In this document: one piece after another, positions 4,960-6,269 of the stretch | Numbering within the stretch: position 1 is the first letter of the stretch | Layout of the letters: the number at the start of each line of letters is the position of its first letter | Assembly: GCA_028683685.1 (NCBI GenBank) | Contig: JAQUHH010000144.1 | Location: 1 to 6,269 of the forward strand | DNA from: Bacteroidales bacterium | GTDB lineage: Bacteria > Bacteroidota > Bacteroidia > Bacteroidales > WCHB1-69 | Length of the DNA stretch: 6,269 nt | Direction of reading: 5' to 3' | Made by a program: the position numbers and the translations under genes | Notes under the pieces: model-generated | Databases searched by the model: none | What the model was told of the DNA's origin: nothing | Seen by the model: only the letters and a program-made list of their open reading frames with translations

Positions 4960-5628
4960 ATGAAAAGGAACTTTTTTTTATTTTACATTTTGGCGGTTAT
5001 CGTTATAATATACATGCCGGTTAAAAGTTTTAGCAACAGCAATGACAACAAAAGCAGTTCGACACATATAAACAAAAAGGATGAACCTGTAAAGGCGAAA
5101 AAAGATACTACTAAGAAAAAAGGGTTAACCGAAGAAGAATTTAGAACTAGTCTAGCTGAAAAGGGAAGAGTGCAAGATTCAATATCCGCAGTATTAGATG
5201 CTGAACTAGAAGCGATTAGAGCCAAGAAAGATTCGATACGTGTATCTAAAGGTCTGAAACCTTATAAAAAAGAACCAAAGGTTACAGAGCTTCCATTAGC
5301 AAAAGAGGAAACAATGCCTAATGCATTTCAAAGGGCTTGGAATGACATAAAATCAATTCTATTTGAAACACCATTCCCGTTGAATTTAATAATTTTTATT
5401 CCGCTAGTTGCAATCTTTATCCTAGCATACTTTTTCCTTCGTTACATCAAGCGTAAGCGATTAATTAAGGCACAAATCAAGCCAGTTGAGCCGCCAACCA
5501 TTCCACAGCCCACCATCGAAAAAGCAACATCTACCGACACATCAGGTTTAAAATTTTGCATCCAGTGTGGCAAACAAATACATGGATCTTCAAAATTTTG
5601 TCCGCACTGTGGTGCCGAGCAGTGGTAG
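4960..5628 (+). CDS. Membrane protein with C-terminal zinc ribbon
   Basis: Function unknown; 222 residues. Residues 1-25 are a hydrophobic leader (MKRN, then FLFYILAVIVIIYM), probably a signal peptide or first membrane segment. Residues 26-137 are highly charged and Lys/Glu-rich, with a likely helical or coiled-coil part (about 56-97, EEEFRTSLAEKGRVQD onward). Residues 141-162 are a clear membrane helix (LNLIIFIPLVAIFILAYFFL), followed by RYIKRKR, which by the positive-inside rule places the tail in the cytoplasm. After a Pro-rich linker (174-184) comes a zinc ribbon with Cys 200, 203, 214 and 217 (CIQCG ... CPHCG), all four ligands intact. The predicted layout is therefore a charged region outside the inner membrane and a metal-bound knuckle inside. 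A good promoter lies directly upstream. It may lie inside an integrative element, judging by the tRNA remnant on its left; base composition does not stand out. Confidence 0.85.
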   Translation: MKRNFFLFYILAVIVIIYMPVKSFSNSNDNKSSSTHINKKDEPVKAKKDTTKKKGLTEEEFRTSLAEKGRVQDSISAVLDAELEAIRAKKDSIRVSKGLKPYKKEPKVTELPLAKEETMPNAFQRAWNDIKSILFETPFPLNLIIFIPLVAIFILAYFFLRYIKRKRLIKAQIKPVEPPTIPQPTIEKATSTDTSGLKFCIQCGKQIHGSSKFCPHCGAEQW

Positions 5629-5959
5629 CATTGAACAACATAGATAAACAATGTCAAACACACATGTTTTTTCGCCTACCTTGCCTGTTAATTATTTATC
5701 TGAACAAGTTGTTGTTTCATTGCCAGCCCCACTTAAATCGCACTAAAACACCATTTTTATTACCAATATAAATACATTGAATATCAGCAAGTTAAACAAT
5801 TATTTCATTAAAATTATTTTTTCATTGCTATTTGTAATTTGTTTCATATATTTGGGCTTTAAAATAACTCGTTAACTCTTATTGCTAATCCGAACTTTTT
5901 CAAAACAGTAACAAAAACAGTTGAACTAAAACCAGTAATAACAATTAAATTTAAAAATC
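5629..5959 (+). other. Intergenic region with long leader of the FISUMP gene
   Basis: No gene seen in 331 bases. Behind the zinc-ribbon gene there is only a weak stem, AAACA-CACA-TGTTT with a T run (about 5655-5670), so its terminator is unsure. A promoter lies at 5825-5854. The leader from about 5860 to 5959 is roughly 100 bases, A-rich, and carries three spaced copies of AAAAC(C)AGT (5902-5909, 5914-5921, 5928-5936). No riboswitch fold was recognised. Confidence 0.5.
5825..5854 (+). promoter_or_regulatory. Bacteroidota housekeeping promoter for the FISUMP gene
   Basis: TTG (5825-5827), 19 bases, then TATATTTG (5847-5854) match TTG-N17-23-TAnnTTTG. The start would be near 5859, about 100 bases before the ATG at 5960. 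Confidence 0.75.
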
Positions 5960-6269
5960 ATGATAAAAAAAACCAACAATTTTACATTCCCATTATTATT
6001 AATGGGAATATTTTTAGTAGTTGCCAGTAGTTGCAAAAAAGATCATAAAATTGGCAATACTCCATCCCCAAACATTACTCAAACATTTACTGACAGTAGA
6101 GATGGTACTACATATAAGTATGTAAAAATTGGCAACCAATATTGGATGGCAGAAAACCTTGCCTACTTGCCTAGTGTAAACATGGTTGCCGATGGTTCTG
6201 AAGATGCAGCAGGCTCTTATTATTATGTTTACGGTTACGACGGTACAAATGTAGCAGATGCCAAAGCAA
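5960..6269 (+). CDS. FISUMP-domain lipoprotein (3' end outside window)
   Basis: The first 103 codons are visible; the gene runs off the right edge. Residues 1-24 are a lipoprotein signal (MIKK, hydrophobic core, lipobox ASSC with Cys 25), followed by KKD, a tail common in Bacteroidota lipoproteins. After a short Pro/Asn/Thr linker, residues about 43-70 match the start of the FISUMP domain (Fibrobacter succinogenes major paralogous domain): DSRDGTTYKYVKIGNQYWMAENL, with the hallmark IGNQ-W-MAENL. The domain has no known enzymatic role; its members are usually surface-attached and often occur as families of paralogues. The ATG at 5960 is preceded by A/T-rich leader without a Shine-Dalgarno. The remaining domain (normally 150-200 residues) lies beyond the window. 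Whether it is surface-exposed cannot be judged, because the export signal after the Cys is not a clear match to known ones. Confidence 0.9.
   Translation, partial: MIKKTNNFTFPLLLMGIFLVVASSCKKDHKIGNTPSPNITQTFTDSRDGTTYKYVKIGNQYWMAENLAYLPSVNMVADGSEDAAGSYYYVYGYDGTNVADAKA

Noticed and set aside
4752..5024. Plus-strand frame of 90 codons before the zinc-ribbon gene
   Set aside because: It contains the promoter at 4912-4939 and runs into the zinc-ribbon gene in another frame; no family features.
5442..5771. Frames on both strands around the end of the zinc-ribbon gene
   Set aside because: They overlap the four-Cys zinc ribbon, which is the coherent reading, and show no motif of their own.

Overview
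The window looks like a chromosomal segment of an AT-rich member of the Bacteroidota. Five signs agree: (1) a Rho factor with a very long disordered insert, as in Bacteroides relatives; (2) a secreted DUF4476-type protein; (3) a lipoprotein starting a FISUMP domain; (4) a leftover type IX secretion (T9SS) sorting domain; (5) four start regions that carry the Bacteroidota promoter form TTG-N17-19-TAnnTTTG. Most genes lack a Shine-Dalgarno sequence, which is also usual for the phylum.

Left part (1-3268): a secreted DUF4476-type protein (83-847, +) lies behind a near-perfect sigma-54 (-24/-12) promoter and converges on rho (974-3046, -). The two genes share one bidirectional terminator. The 222-base gap upstream of rho has two inverted repeats but no clear promoter.

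Middle part (3269-4424): a signal-peptide-bearing, probably outer-membrane protein (3269-4201, -) and a tRNA-Arg(ACG) gene (4306-4379, +) are fired by two back-to-back promoters less than 75 bases across. The tRNA has an unusual but compensated tertiary pair, A19-U56 instead of G19-C56, and is followed by a strong terminator.

Right part (4425-6269): between the tRNA-Arg terminator and the next promoter is a junk-like stretch. It holds the last ~40 codons of a T9SS-secreted protein with no body, two terminator hairpins, and 16 bases matching the 3' end of a tRNA-Asp gene followed, on the minus strand, by a terminator. This is what the far end of an integrative element inserted in tRNA-Asp would look like, so the last two genes may be accessory DNA. 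They are a membrane protein with a C-terminal zinc ribbon (4960-5628, +) and a FISUMP lipoprotein cut by the window edge (5960-6269, +).

There is no complete novel system visible. The points most worth a second look are the sigma-54 promoter, the tRNA-Asp remnant, the orphan sorting domain and the tRNA-Arg tertiary pair. Apart from rho and the tRNA, gene functions are not known from the sequence.
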